A DNA stretch of 16,897 nt from DATIXD01 sp035518875 (GTDB lineage Bacteria > Pseudomonadota > Gammaproteobacteria > Methylococcales > Methylococcaceae). This document shows positions 7,488-15,068 of the stretch, one piece after another (positions within the stretch are counted from its first letter, which is position 1; the number at the start of each line of letters is the position of its first letter). The DNA is taken from the NCBI GenBank assembly GCA_035518875.1, contig DATIXD010000192.1, forward strand, positions 1 through 16,897, in the 5' to 3' direction. A model generated the notes under the pieces. It ran no database searches. It was not told the DNA's origin and saw nothing but the letters and a program-made list of their open reading frames with translations. Made by a program: the position numbers and the translations under genes.

Positions 7488-8134
7488 AGAATCGCTTCGA
7501 TCTTTTGGTTTTCGACTGGGACGGAACCCTGTGCGACTCTATCGGCTGGATTGTCAAATGCATCCAGCAGGCGGCTTTGGCGTGTGGTGTGCCGGTGCCT
7601 TCCGAGGAAGCCGCCCGCTCGGTGATCGGCCTGAGGACGGATGTCGCCATGATGGAACTTTTCCCCGGCAGCGGCGGCCAAATTGTTGAGAATCTCGTGG
7701 CAGCTTACCGGGAAAACTACTTCTCCAAACCGGTTGGTGAAGAAGACTTGTTCGCCGGCGTCACCGACATGTTGTGTAGTTTGCAAGAGCAAGGCTACAA
7801 GCTGGCCGTCGCCACCGGGAAGACCAGCAAGGCGTTGAGCCGCGCCCTGGAAGCCACGGCTACGGAGTCATTCTTCGATACCGTACGTTCCGCCGAGGCC
7901 GCGGCCTCCAAGCCAGATCCTGAAATGCTCTTGCAAATCATGACTGAACTGGATATTCCACGCGAGCGTACCCTGATGATCGGCGATTCGGTACATGATC
8001 TTCGCATGGCCTTGAACGCAAGGGTCGATTCAGTCGGTGTGGCTTGTGGCGCGAATACGCAGGAGCAGTTGAGCGCGTTTAGTCCGCTTGTCTGTCTGGA
8101 TCGGACGACGGAACTGCTAGACTTGCTGGGGTAA
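7484..8134 (+). CDS. HAD-IA hydrolase, phosphoglycolate-phosphatase-like
   Basis: A 216-residue cytosolic haloacid-dehalogenase-superfamily phosphatase, subfamily IA. Motif I is DWDGT (nucleophile D11, acid D13), motif II T111 (VATGKTS), motif III K143 (SKPDP), motif IV GDSVHD (D168, D172). The helical cap between about 16 and 85 fits a C1 cap. It resembles phosphoglycolate phosphatase and pyrophosphatase-like HADs, but the substrate cannot be assigned by eye. Its ATG overlaps the rluC stop (ATGA) and no separate ribosome site is visible, so translation is probably coupled to rluC. HAD genes between rluC and an S49 protease gene are a common gammaproteobacterial arrangement, though no functional link is established. 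Confidence 0.9.
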   Translation: MKNRFDLLVFDWDGTLCDSIGWIVKCIQQAALACGVPVPSEEAARSVIGLRTDVAMMELFPGSGGQIVENLVAAYRENYFSKPVGEEDLFAGVTDMLCSLQEQGYKLAVATGKTSKALSRALEATATESFFDTVRSAEAAASKPDPEMLLQIMTELDIPRERTLMIGDSVHDLRMALNARVDSVGVACGANTQEQLSAFSPLVCLDRTTELLDLLG

Positions 8135-8182
8135 TTTTTCTGCGCGCTCTGATCGGCGCACCGTTTTTGCATGAGGTGACTG

Positions 8183-9151
8183 ATGGCTGAAGAGAAATTG
8201 GAAGAATTCGCCGACAAACCCAAGGGCTGGGAGCGCGACGTTCTGGAAAAACTGCTCATGGCTTCCGTGACGGAACAGCGCCGGGCCCGGCGCTGGGGCG
8301 TTTTCTTCAAGGCACTGTTCATGGCCTACCTCGCGGTCGTGCTTTGGATGGTGGCGGAACCCTTCGGCGGAATCGCGCGTTCCACTTCGTCCAAGCACAC
8401 CGCTGTGATCGATGTGAACGGAATGATCGCTGATGGCGCCGAAACCAGTGCCGAGAACATCATCGAGGGATTGCGCGCCGCCCTGCAAGATAAGGGTACC
8501 CAGGGCATCATCCTGCGCATGAACACGCCGGGCGGCAGTCCCGTGCAATCGGCTTACGTGTACGAGGAGATTCGTCGCATAAAAAAGGAAAAACCAGATC
8601 TGCCGATTCATGCGGTGATTTCCGATCTATGCGCCTCCGGCGGTTACTACATCGCCGCAGCGGCGGACAAAATATTCGTCAACCGGGCCAGCGTCGTGGG
8701 TTCTATCGGCGTGATTATGAACGGTTTCGGCTTCGTCGACGCGATCGGCAAACTGGGTGTCGAGCGCCGCCTGATGACTGCGGGCGAACACAAGGCTATC
8801 CTGGACCCGTTCCGACCAGTCAGTGAAGTGGAAAAGGAACACATTCAAGGCCTGATCGATGACATTCACCGCCAGTTCATAACCGCGGTCAAGCAGGGGC
8901 GTGGCCAACGCTTGAAGGACAATCCAGAGTTGTTTTCGGGGTTGGTCTGGACGGGCGAAGAAGGCATTCGGCTGGGTCTGGTGGACGAACTCGGCGATGT
9001 GCGGTCGGTCGCGAAAGACATCATCGGTGCGGAATCGTTGGTCGATTTTACGCCGCACGACCGCCTGCTCGATCGATTGTCGCACCGCCTGGGCACGGCG
9101 TTCGGGCACGCGCTGCAAAGCGCCGCCGGTTTTGCTCTAAGTCTTCGCTAG
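8183..9151 (+). CDS. sppA: S49 family signal peptide peptidase (SppA-type)
   Basis: A 322-residue membrane-anchored serine protease of the short SppA class, which degrades leftover signal peptides or membrane fragments. After a charged cytoplasmic N-terminus there is one membrane segment (about 43-62), and the protease domain faces the periplasm. The oxyanion region MNTPGGSP (113-120), nucleophile S152 (CASGGYY) and general base K204 (GEHKAILDP) form the Ser-Lys dyad; the 52-residue spacing equals that of the Bacillus subtilis enzyme (S147, K199). At this length it has one protease domain, unlike the two-domain E. coli SppA. GAGGTGA before the ATG fixes the start. It sits 48 bases after the HAD gene and 20 before the Nudix gene in the rluC operon. 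Confidence 0.93.
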   Translation: MAEEKLEEFADKPKGWERDVLEKLLMASVTEQRRARRWGVFFKALFMAYLAVVLWMVAEPFGGIARSTSSKHTAVIDVNGMIADGAETSAENIIEGLRAALQDKGTQGIILRMNTPGGSPVQSAYVYEEIRRIKKEKPDLPIHAVISDLCASGGYYIAAAADKIFVNRASVVGSIGVIMNGFGFVDAIGKLGVERRLMTAGEHKAILDPFRPVSEVEKEHIQGLIDDIHRQFITAVKQGRGQRLKDNPELFSGLVWTGEEGIRLGLVDELGDVRSVAKDIIGAESLVDFTPHDRLLDRLSHRLGTAFGHALQSAAGFALSLR

Positions 9152-9171
9152 TTCGCTAACCGGATTTCCGA

Positions 9172-9798
9172 ATGCGCTCATCAACGAAGTCTTTCGAACT
9201 GGTTGAGGAAACACCGGTTTACCACGGCTTTTTCAAGCTAATCGGGATGCGTTTCCGGCATACCCTGTTTCGGGGCGGGTGGAGCGGCGTGGTCAGCCGC
9301 GAGCTGTTTCACCGCGGCAGTTGCGTCGCCGTGGTGCCCTACGATCCTGTGAACGATTCGGTTGTGTTGATCGAGCAGTTTCGGGTAGGGGCGATGAAGG
9401 CCAATGCGGATCCCTGGCTCTTGGAGATTGTGGCGGGTGCGATCGAGGAAGGTGAACACGCGGACGAAGTCGCCCGTCGGGAGTCCCGGGAAGAGGCCGG
9501 CTGCGAGTTGCAGGAACTGATCCGGATCTGCGAGTTCTTCACTAGTCCGGGAGGCAGTTCGGAAAAAATCACCTTATATTGCGGCATCGTCGACACCGCG
9601 AACCTGGGTGGCGTGCACGGCCTGGAAGAGGAAGATGAGGATATTCTGGTCAGCGTGGTGAGTTTTAACGAGGCCTGGGCCTCGCTGGAAAGCGGTCGTA
9701 TCGAATCGGCCATCCCCATCATCGGTTTGCAATGGCTGGCGATGAATCGACAACGCTTGCGGCGCGAATGCCTGTCCGATATGCCGAATTCTGGCTGA
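9172..9798 (+). CDS. nudF: ADP-ribose pyrophosphatase (Nudix)
   Basis: A 208-residue Nudix hydrolase of the ADP-ribose pyrophosphatase group (NudF / TrgB-like), expected to split ADP-ribose into AMP and ribose 5-phosphate. The Nudix box is complete at about 89-111: GAIEEGE, then RESREEAG. Upstream, VVLIEQFRVGA and the ELV-type N-terminal strand, and downstream FFTSPGGSSEKITLYCG, are typical of this subgroup; the latter carries the loop that helps select ADP-ribose. It is the last gene of the rluC operon, starting 20 bases after the S49 protease; a stem-loop begins 18 bases beyond its stop. Its exact substrate remains unproven, and other nucleoside diphosphate sugars are possible. Confidence 0.93.
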   Translation: MRSSTKSFELVEETPVYHGFFKLIGMRFRHTLFRGGWSGVVSRELFHRGSCVAVVPYDPVNDSVVLIEQFRVGAMKANADPWLLEIVAGAIEEGEHADEVARRESREEAGCELQELIRICEFFTSPGGSSEKITLYCGIVDTANLGGVHGLEEEDEDILVSVVSFNEAWASLESGRIESAIPIIGLQWLAMNRQRLRRECLSDMPNSG

Positions 9799-9816
9799 TC
9801 GACGGCGAAATCAATC

Positions 9817-9848
9817 CAGGAAAAGGCCCGGTTTTCGGCCTCTTCCTG
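9817..9848. terminator. Stem-loop between convergent genes
   Basis: CAGGAA (9817-9822) plus AGGCC (9824-9828) pair with GGCCT (9837-9841) plus TTCCTG (9843-9848), with one A/C mismatch and an 8-base loop. It lies between the convergent nudF and the broken gene at 9891-10453, so it may end both transcripts. There is no T-run after it on either strand, so it is not a textbook intrinsic terminator. Confidence 0.45.
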
Positions 9849-9890
9849 AAATTGCGGTGGTGCGCGCTGTTCCGCGCGATAGCGTTGGAC

Positions 9891-10453
9891 TTATAGCTGA
9901 TCGACTACGTGGACGTACAGTTGTGCCGGCTTTTGTTGGGCATCCAGAGCCGGCTTCAGGATGAACAACACGATATTTTCAACCACCCGCATCCCCCCAA
10001 GTCCGGCGCTGGGATATGATCAACCCCGGTCGCGCTCCCCGTGATTTCTCAGACATAGTCGCGGCGAACCCCCGATCCTTGCCGGACCCGATCAAGTCGA
10101 CTTCCAGCGTGGCGTCCTTGCAGCTTTCCGTTGGCTTCTTCAGATCCACACGCGAGTGTGAAAACCGCCCACGGGGTCGTCGTGCGAACTGTCGTCGATG
10201 GGCAGATGAGTCACCAGAACCAAGGCATTATTGGTTTCACTGCTCAAAACGGCATAGCCGAAAGCGCCCGATTCACCATCCATCGGCACGGCTTGTGGGG
10301 CCTTGATCTGCAATTCCAAGGTTTTCGCATTGGCGTTTCCTTCCCACTCGACCTCGGCCCACTCGAGTTTGAGATACCCTGGCGGTTCTGCAATAGAACC
10401 AGGGGTAAGGCATGCCAGCAACGAGGGTATTAAAGAGAGGATGATGTTTTCAC
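9891..10453 (-). pseudogene. Frameshifted exported protein, unknown family
   Basis: A minus-strand gene that only becomes visible when three frames are joined. The start appears to be GTG (10453) with AGAGG five bases before it; a one-base change in the A-run at 10447-10450 joins MK to a hydrophobic signal-like stretch (NIILSLIPSLLACLTPGSIA). The open frame then runs to 10140 (YLKLEWAEVEWEG, GAFGYAVLSSETNNALVLV, PVGGFHTRV). A doubled GT near 10146-10151 shifts it to another frame (DLKKPTESCKDATLEVDLIG), and one extra base near the six-C run at 9993-9998 (plus strand) restores the first frame for MRVVENIVLFILKPALD and a stop at 9891. The mature protein would be about 165 residues, beta-rich and periplasmic or lipid-anchored at the Cys of LLAC. 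Family not recognised. Indels in or beside short repeats suggest either real decay or assembly errors. Confidence 0.6.
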
Positions 10454-10551
10454 GTTTCCTCTGCTTTCCAGTGAAGTAAAATGGTTCTCCGGGATTAACG
10501 GGTTACTAAGAGGTTGCGGACAAAAGCCTTTGCTGCAGTTCGATACCGGAG

Positions 10552-11073
10552 TTATTCAATAACCGGAATCTTGTAAGACAACGCCCCTATCGGACCTGTC
10601 TTGTCCTTAAAGTCGGCGTGGCACATCACACATTTCTCCATTACTACCGGCACCGGAGTGGCAAAATAAAGGTAACGCTTGCCATCGGCTTCCTTGATCG
10701 TCCGTTCATAGTGTGCCTCACCAGCCATCAGCTTGCTTTGAGCCGTTTGTTCGAAATCATCCTTGGGTTGGTTCTCGGGATTGAAAAGAGTGTTGTTGAA
10801 GCCGACGAGTCTGGCTTCGTGCCAGCCTTTCTGTTTCATGGCTTCGAATAGCGCTTTCGCCGCCGATGCCGCAGAAAGCGTCGACGGATCCTTCACATAA
10901 TGTTCGGTGATCAATACCACGCTGGTTTTGTAGAGATCATCGAGCATCAGCGCCTGCTGTCTCGTTCTGGCTATGGCCGGGTCTTCCGAGAATGCGCCTA
11001 TCGCCGCGGCCGCAGTGGAAAGAGCGGCAACTGAAAAAGCGGCCTTCAAGATACCTCGTCTTAATTTAGACAT
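10552..11073 (-). CDS. Tll0287-like one-heme c-type protein (DUF3365)
   Basis: A 173-residue exported protein with a single heme c site, C148-V-M-C-H152. The surroundings, YLYFATPVPVVMEKC before the heme and GALSYKIPV after it, match the Tll0287-like / DUF3365 heme domain, a PAS-like sensor fold often found alone or in front of histidine kinases and cyclase domains. An Ala-rich hydrophobic segment (about 8-28) after a basic start is a signal peptide or membrane anchor. No output domain is present, so it may sense redox or ligand state, or carry electrons, in the periplasm. The start is ATG 11073, with GGAGG about nine bases upstream; an upstream in-frame ATG at 11112 is less likely. It is the third gene of a minus-strand block of small envelope proteins. 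Confidence 0.85.
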   Translation of the reverse strand: MSKLRRGILKAAFSVAALSTAAAAIGAFSEDPAIARTRQQALMLDDLYKTSVVLITEHYVKDPSTLSAASAAKALFEAMKQKGWHEARLVGFNNTLFNPENQPKDDFEQTAQSKLMAGEAHYERTIKEADGKRYLYFATPVPVVMEKCVMCHADFKDKTGPIGALSYKIPVIE

Positions 11074-11142
11074 CTTAATTTTCCTCCAGGAATTTTTTGT
11101 GTTGTGTTCCAAACGACTGTAATAGAGCGTTGATATCGTGTA

Positions 11143-11523
11143 TTAGCCTTGTCCGGGGATCAGTCCTACTGAACCTGGCTTGATTCGTTTGCATGTCACC
11201 ACGACGTCTTCCAGATGGCATTGGTATTTTCCTTGGTTGCTGTCACCACTGCATGCGTCGCAAACTAATTTGCCATTGTCTTTTTCTTCGGAAACATGCC
11301 AACCGTAACCTTGCACTTCGCAAAATCTTTTTGTGTGTTTGTGTAAGTTATATGCATCTGAAGCTTTCGCAGTAGCCTCGGACTTTTCTGAGCATTTCGA
11401 AGAGGGCAGAGTATTGCCCTTGAGATCTCTATATACAAATTCGGCGGTATACGCTGCGCTGGAAAAAAGATATAAAGCGGCCAGTATGCCGGTCAGATTG
11501 GTTATGAATGTCTTTGTGCGCAT
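11143..11523 (-). CDS. Six-cysteine periplasmic protein, unknown
   Basis: A 126-residue exported protein that I do not recognise. A signal peptide (basic start, hydrophobic about 6-24) probably ends at AYTA / EFVYRD near residue 27. The mature part has six cysteines (44, 68, 88, 91, 102, 111), including a CDAC pair, suitable for three disulfides or a metal or thiol redox site; there is no CxxCH, so no c-heme. A short DUF4124-like look (EFVYRDLKGN near the mature start) is suggestive but weak. Two ATGs lie in frame; the second (11523) is chosen because GAGGA stands seven bases before it, while the first (11529) is too close. Its stop lies 69 bases before the heme protein start, in the same direction. 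Confidence 0.75.
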   Translation of the reverse strand: MRTKTFITNLTGILAALYLFSSAAYTAEFVYRDLKGNTLPSSKCSEKSEATAKASDAYNLHKHTKRFCEVQGYGWHVSEEKDNGKLVCDACSGDSNQGKYQCHLEDVVVTCKRIKPGSVGLIPGQG

Positions 11524-11572
11524 GGACATGTCCTCGTGGTGTTCGTGTCTAAAGCGGTGATGTGAGCCAGTG

Positions 11573-11755
11573 TTAATAATCTTTCAAAACCTGAATATTC
11601 ATCCTGGCCACCTCCTCCTCCTGTTGCTGTCGAATCGGGTCGAATTTGTCGTTTTCACTCAGTTTGGCCATGGCAATGACGCCAATTAAAGCAAGCGTCA
11701 CACCGGCAACATACAACCAGAAATAATCTTTTTGGTGCGCGGTTTCCACATTCAT
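11573..11755 (-). CDS. Small membrane protein, 60 aa, unknown
   Basis: A 60-residue protein with one membrane helix (about 12-30, YFWLYVAGVTLALIGVIAM) and a charged coiled-coil-like C-terminal part (DPIRQQQEEEVARMN). By the positive-inside rule the orientation is unclear because both sides carry few basic residues. GAGGT seven bases before the ATG supports translation, and a good promoter lies about 95 bases upstream, so it probably leads the block of envelope genes. It resembles a small accessory subunit of a membrane complex only in form; no family is recognised. Confidence 0.7.
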   Translation of the reverse strand: MNVETAHQKDYFWLYVAGVTLALIGVIAMAKLSENDKFDPIRQQQEEEVARMNIQVLKDY

Positions 11756-11848
11756 GGTTCGTACCTCGTTTCTTAAAGTATGGATTGAAGCGTCAACAGG
11801 GGCACCGTTGACAAAATAGTTTGGCGTCGTTTGGCAGACGACGAGCCA

Positions 11849-11877
11849 ATGCTAGCCGGGAAATGGTATCGTGTCAA
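11849..11877 (-). promoter_or_regulatory. Promoter for the small envelope gene block
   Basis: On the minus strand, TTGACA (-35, plus 11872-11877), 17-base spacer, TAGCAT (-10, plus 11849-11854). The -35 is perfect and the -10 matches at 4/6. A second TTGACA lies about 30 bases further upstream (plus 11901-11906) without a good -10. It points at the 60-aa membrane protein gene. Confidence 0.55.
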
Positions 11878-12015
11878 TAAGGTAGCGATGCGATACATCA
11901 TGTCAAGCTGAGAGCTTATGAATTTTCTGAGGGTTGAACGCCGGTGATTCCCGGTTCAAGCGCCTGTTAGAGTGATTTCACGTTGGAAATACGACCCACC
12001 GTTGCAGGCTCTAGC

Positions 12016-12045
12016 TGGACAGGGGGTGGGCGCGACAAGTAACAT
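12016..12045 (+). promoter_or_regulatory. Possible zwf promoter
   Basis: TGGACA (12016-12021), an 18-base spacer and TAACAT (12040-12045) match sigma70 at 5/6 and 4/6. It would give a leader of about 90 bases for zwf. The -10 is only fair, so other starts are possible. Confidence 0.35.
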
Positions 12046-12058
12046 TAGACTGTTATTA

Positions 12059-12110
12059 CCCGGGCTTCCGGGAACGTCTTCAGATGCAATCCGCGCCCGG
12101 CCGAGCCGGG
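12059..12110 (+). other. Two GC hairpins in the zwf leader
   Basis: Two small stem-loops follow each other: CCCGG (12059-12063) with CCGGG (12068-12072), and CCCGGC (12096-12101) with GCCGGG (12105-12110). The stems share sequence, so the arms could also pair across, giving alternative folds. The ribosome site follows about 20 bases later. A regulatory role is only a possibility. Confidence 0.3.
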
Positions 12111-12144
12111 ATCGGAACAGTCAATACAGCAAGAGGATCAAGCG

Positions 12145-13620
12145 GTGACACAGCTTCCTTTTCCCCAATCGTTTAACATGGTTTTTTTTGGCGGCACCGG
12201 TGACCTGGTGACGCGCAAATTGTTGCCGGCGATGTATCAGTGCCACAAGAATGGTCAGCTGGTTGACTTTGGGCGCTTCTACTGTCTAGGGCGACACGAC
12301 TACGCGCAAGACGAGTATCTGGCGATCGTGCAGGACAAGGCGAGGCAATTCCTGCCGAGCGCCGACTGGGACGATGACGTTTGGGCGGCGTTTCGTCAGC
12401 GCCTTGTCTACGAGAAGATCGACGCCCAGCGTTCTGAGCAATACGCGGCGTTGAAAGAGGTGCTGGCGCAGTCCCCCGCCGAAGTCAACGTTTTCTTCCT
12501 GTCCGTGGCGCCGTCCCTTTTTACGGTAATCTGCGAAAATCTGGCGCAGCAGGGGCTCAATGCTCCTAACTGCCGGGTGGTGTTGGAAAAGCCGCTTGGG
12601 CACGATCTGGCCTCGAGCAATGCGATTACGGAGGCTGTCGGCCGGCATTTCCAGGAAAAGCAGGTCTACCGGATCGACCATTACCTAGGCAAGGAATCGG
12701 TGCAGAACCTGATGGCGTTGCGCTTTGGCAACGCCCTGTTCGAACCGCTGTGGCGCCGGATGTGGATCAGCAACGTGCAAATCACGATTGCCGAAGAGGT
12801 GGGTATTGGGAGCCGCGGCGGATTCTACGAAGGAACCGGCGCGCTGCGCGACATGGTGCAGAACCACTTGTTACAGCTGCTCTGTTTTGTGGCAATGGAG
12901 CCGCCGGCCAGCCTCGATTCGGACGCGATCCGCAACGAAAAGCTCAAGGTACTGGAGTGTCTGATGCCGTTCACGAAGGAAGATGTGCACGCCAAGACTG
13001 TGCGCGGCCAGTACCGCGCAGGTGTGAGCAGCGGTCAGCCGGCAGTTGGCTATCTGGAAGAAAAAGGCATCCCCGCCGACAGCAAGACGGAAACCTTCGC
13101 CGCAATCAAGGCACAAATCGCCAACTGGCGTTGGGCCGGGGTGCCGTTCTATCTGTTCACCGGCAAGCGTTTGCTAACCCGACTTGCCGAAATCGTGATC
13201 CATTTCCACGACGTGCCGCACCATATATTCCCGCTGCCCAGCAGTGGTTCCAGAGCACCAGCCAAACTAGTCATACGCTTGCAGCCGGATGAATTTATCC
13301 GCTTGTACTTGAATGCCAAAGCGCCGGGCGACTCGATGGAGCTACAGCCCGTGTCCCTCGATCTCGACTTTGCCGGGAAATTCAAGACCCGCCGGGCGGA
13401 GGGTTATGAACGCCTCCTGCTTGACATCATCCGTGGTAACCAGGCGCTGTTCGTGCGCCAGGACGAACTGGAGCTGGCTTGGCGCTGGGTCGAGCCGATC
13501 CTGAACACCTGGGCCGAAGATCCCAGCGGCCCGAAGTCCTATAAGGCCGGCACCTGGGGTCCAAGTGCCTCTGCAGCGCTGTTGTCGCGCGACGGTCATC
13601 GCTGGCATGAGGAGGATTGA
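12145..13620 (+). CDS. zwf: Glucose-6-phosphate 1-dehydrogenase
   Basis: A 491-residue cytosolic G6PD, which oxidises glucose 6-phosphate to 6-phosphogluconolactone with NADP (or NAD), feeding the oxidative pentose phosphate and Entner-Doudoroff routes. The N-terminal Rossmann site is GGTGDL (16-21), EKP at 148-150 is conserved, the substrate motif RIDHYLGKE lies at 176-184 (with K183), and the catalytic His is H241 in MVQNHLLQ. Length is normal for the family. The start is GTG with AGAGGA seven bases ahead. The gene ends in a strong Shine-Dalgarno-like GAGGAGG for a following gene, but that gene is only a stub of 6-phosphogluconolactonase. Confidence 0.96.
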   Translation: MTQLPFPQSFNMVFFGGTGDLVTRKLLPAMYQCHKNGQLVDFGRFYCLGRHDYAQDEYLAIVQDKARQFLPSADWDDDVWAAFRQRLVYEKIDAQRSEQYAALKEVLAQSPAEVNVFFLSVAPSLFTVICENLAQQGLNAPNCRVVLEKPLGHDLASSNAITEAVGRHFQEKQVYRIDHYLGKESVQNLMALRFGNALFEPLWRRMWISNVQITIAEEVGIGSRGGFYEGTGALRDMVQNHLLQLLCFVAMEPPASLDSDAIRNEKLKVLECLMPFTKEDVHAKTVRGQYRAGVSSGQPAVGYLEEKGIPADSKTETFAAIKAQIANWRWAGVPFYLFTGKRLLTRLAEIVIHFHDVPHHIFPLPSSGSRAPAKLVIRLQPDEFIRLYLNAKAPGDSMELQPVSLDLDFAGKFKTRRAEGYERLLLDIIRGNQALFVRQDELELAWRWVEPILNTWAEDPSGPKSYKAGTWGPSASAALLSRDGHRWHEED

Positions 13621-13623
13621 GAC

Positions 13624-13713
13624 TTGGCCGACATCCGATGGTTTGACAACAACGCGGCGCTCGCGCCGAGGCTGGTCGCTGTCATGGCTGAGCATATGCG
13701 ATCGGGCAGGTAG
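13624..13713 (+). pseudogene. pgl: Truncated 6-phosphogluconolactonase remnant
   Basis: Three bases after zwf a TTG start, with GAGGAGG correctly placed inside the zwf end, opens a frame reading (M)ADIRWFDNNAALAPRL and ending at TAG 13711 after 29 codons. The ADIRWF opening and the following AAELAxRL-like helix are typical of DevB-type 6-phosphogluconolactonase, which follows zwf in many bacteria. Past the stop, another frame gives a faint LVVLGG near 13727-13744, like the phosphate-loop region of the family, then similarity is lost. The remaining roughly 200 residues are missing before the next gene at 13980. This is best read as a decayed pgl; a full copy elsewhere or a non-homologous lactonase may replace it. 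Confidence 0.6.
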
Positions 13714-13979
13714 CGCCCTACGCAATGGCTGGTCGTATTGGGCGGCGTTTGCGGCGCTATGCGTAAGCGAGTCGGGCTGGGTGCGCGTGGTTCGAAGCGA
13801 TCTTGGCCATTATTTTCAATAACCTAGTCCGCCTTGGCTTAGCAATAACTTCGACTTTACCGCACCCCAGGCTATGTGTTCGGCCGCGCATGTGGTGCTG
13901 GCTCGTTCGCCCAGATAGCGTTCCGCTCTTGCATATCGGGCATTGGCGTGCAAGAAAATCCTAATAACAAGGTAAAACT

Positions 13980-14771
13980 ATGATCATCAAAGACAACGAA
14001 TTTGCTGATATCGATACACCGACAGGATCCATGCGCGCGCACATTTTCCGTCCGGTAGCACCGGGACGGTATCCCGGCGTCCTGATGTTCTCGGAAATTT
14101 TTCAGGTGACAGGCCCCATACGTCGGACGGCGGCCATGCTTGCCGGTCATGGTTTTGTGGTGGCTTGCCCGGAGATTTATCACGAGCTTGAGCCAGCAGG
14201 AACAGTGCTGGCCTACGATGAAGAGGGAACGACGCGTGGCAACGCGCACAAGATCACGAAAGAGGTTTCCGCCTACGATAGCGATGCCCGGGCGATGCTC
14301 GATTATCTGAAGTCCCTGGACTACTGCACCGGCCGGCTCGGGGTAATGGGTATTTGCATCGGCGGACATCTGGCGTTTCGAGCCGCCATGAATCCGGATG
14401 TGTTAGCGACGACCTGCTTCTATGCAACGGATATTCACAAGAGAAGCCTGGGCAAGGGGATGAGCGATAACTCGCTCGATAGAGCCGGGGAAATCAAAGG
14501 GGAGCTCCTACACATCTGGGGACGCCAAGACCCCCATATCCCGCTTGAGGGGCGGAATCTTGTCAAGGCTCGCCTCGAAGAAGTGGGCGCTCGGTATACT
14601 TGGCACGAGTTTAACGGTGCCCATGCCTTCATGCGTGATGAAGGACCGCGCTATGACCCTGCACTCGCTTATCAATGTTGGGGACTGGTACTGGAATTGT
14701 TTTACCGTCGGCTGGGTTGGGGCGACCTCCCTTCAGAACCCGACAATTCATCGATCGAAAGCCGTCACTGA
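13980..14771 (+). CDS. Dienelactone hydrolase family protein
   Basis: A 263-residue cytosolic alpha/beta-hydrolase of the dienelactone hydrolase family. The triad is readable: nucleophile C126 (GICIGGH), D184 (WGRQDPHIP) and H215 (FNGAHAFMRDEG), with the conserved acidic residue E39 (MFSEIF) near the N-terminus. True dienelactone hydrolases act in chlorocatechol breakdown, but no other pathway gene for it is nearby, so the substrate is unknown; many bacteria carry such general carboxymethylene-lactonase-like enzymes. AAGGT six bases before the ATG supports the start. It stands alone, after the decayed pgl and before nfeD. Confidence 0.92.
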   Translation: MIIKDNEFADIDTPTGSMRAHIFRPVAPGRYPGVLMFSEIFQVTGPIRRTAAMLAGHGFVVACPEIYHELEPAGTVLAYDEEGTTRGNAHKITKEVSAYDSDARAMLDYLKSLDYCTGRLGVMGICIGGHLAFRAAMNPDVLATTCFYATDIHKRSLGKGMSDNSLDRAGEIKGELLHIWGRQDPHIPLEGRNLVKARLEEVGARYTWHEFNGAHAFMRDEGPRYDPALAYQCWGLVLELFYRRLGWGDLPSEPDNSSIESRH

Positions 14772-15068
14772 GGATTGTCAGCGCTTCCGCAACGTACCAG
14801 CCTGACTTGAAACTGCACGCGCGGCGCGTTTGGCAACAGTTCGGTGGCGTCACAAGGTCGAGGGGTTTCATGCCGCGTTGGCCTACCAAACCGTGATTAT
14901 CCGGAGAGCTTCCTGCTTACGCAGGCGCCGGTGGCGGTATTTGCCGGGACGAACTGAGTCGCTGCGTGCCGGCAAAGATCGAGCCCGGTAAGTTCGCAGC
15001 GTGTAACTGTACTTCCGCTTGTTTCGGCGGGCGGTCAAGGCACGCACGCTTTCGTGAGTGGGAAAACT
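14772..15068. other. Gap before nfeD, nothing recognised
   Basis: No supported gene, repeat or strong promoter was found here. Short open frames exist on both strands, but none shows a ribosome site, signal peptide or known motif. Confidence 0.5.

Noticed and set aside
10016..10433. Plus-strand frames at 10016-10306 and 10131-10433
   Set aside because: The minus strand over the same bases shows a signal peptide, ribosome site and coherent protein text on both sides, so the plus frames are shadows.
11940..11975. tRNA-like GGTTCAAGC (T-loop look) upstream of zwf
   Set aside because: The flanking bases do not form a T-stem, and no acceptor or anticodon arm could be paired.
14675..14896. 73-codon plus-strand ORF crossing the end of the dienelactone hydrolase gene
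   Set aside because: It overlaps a certain gene in another frame, has no ribosome site and shows no motif.
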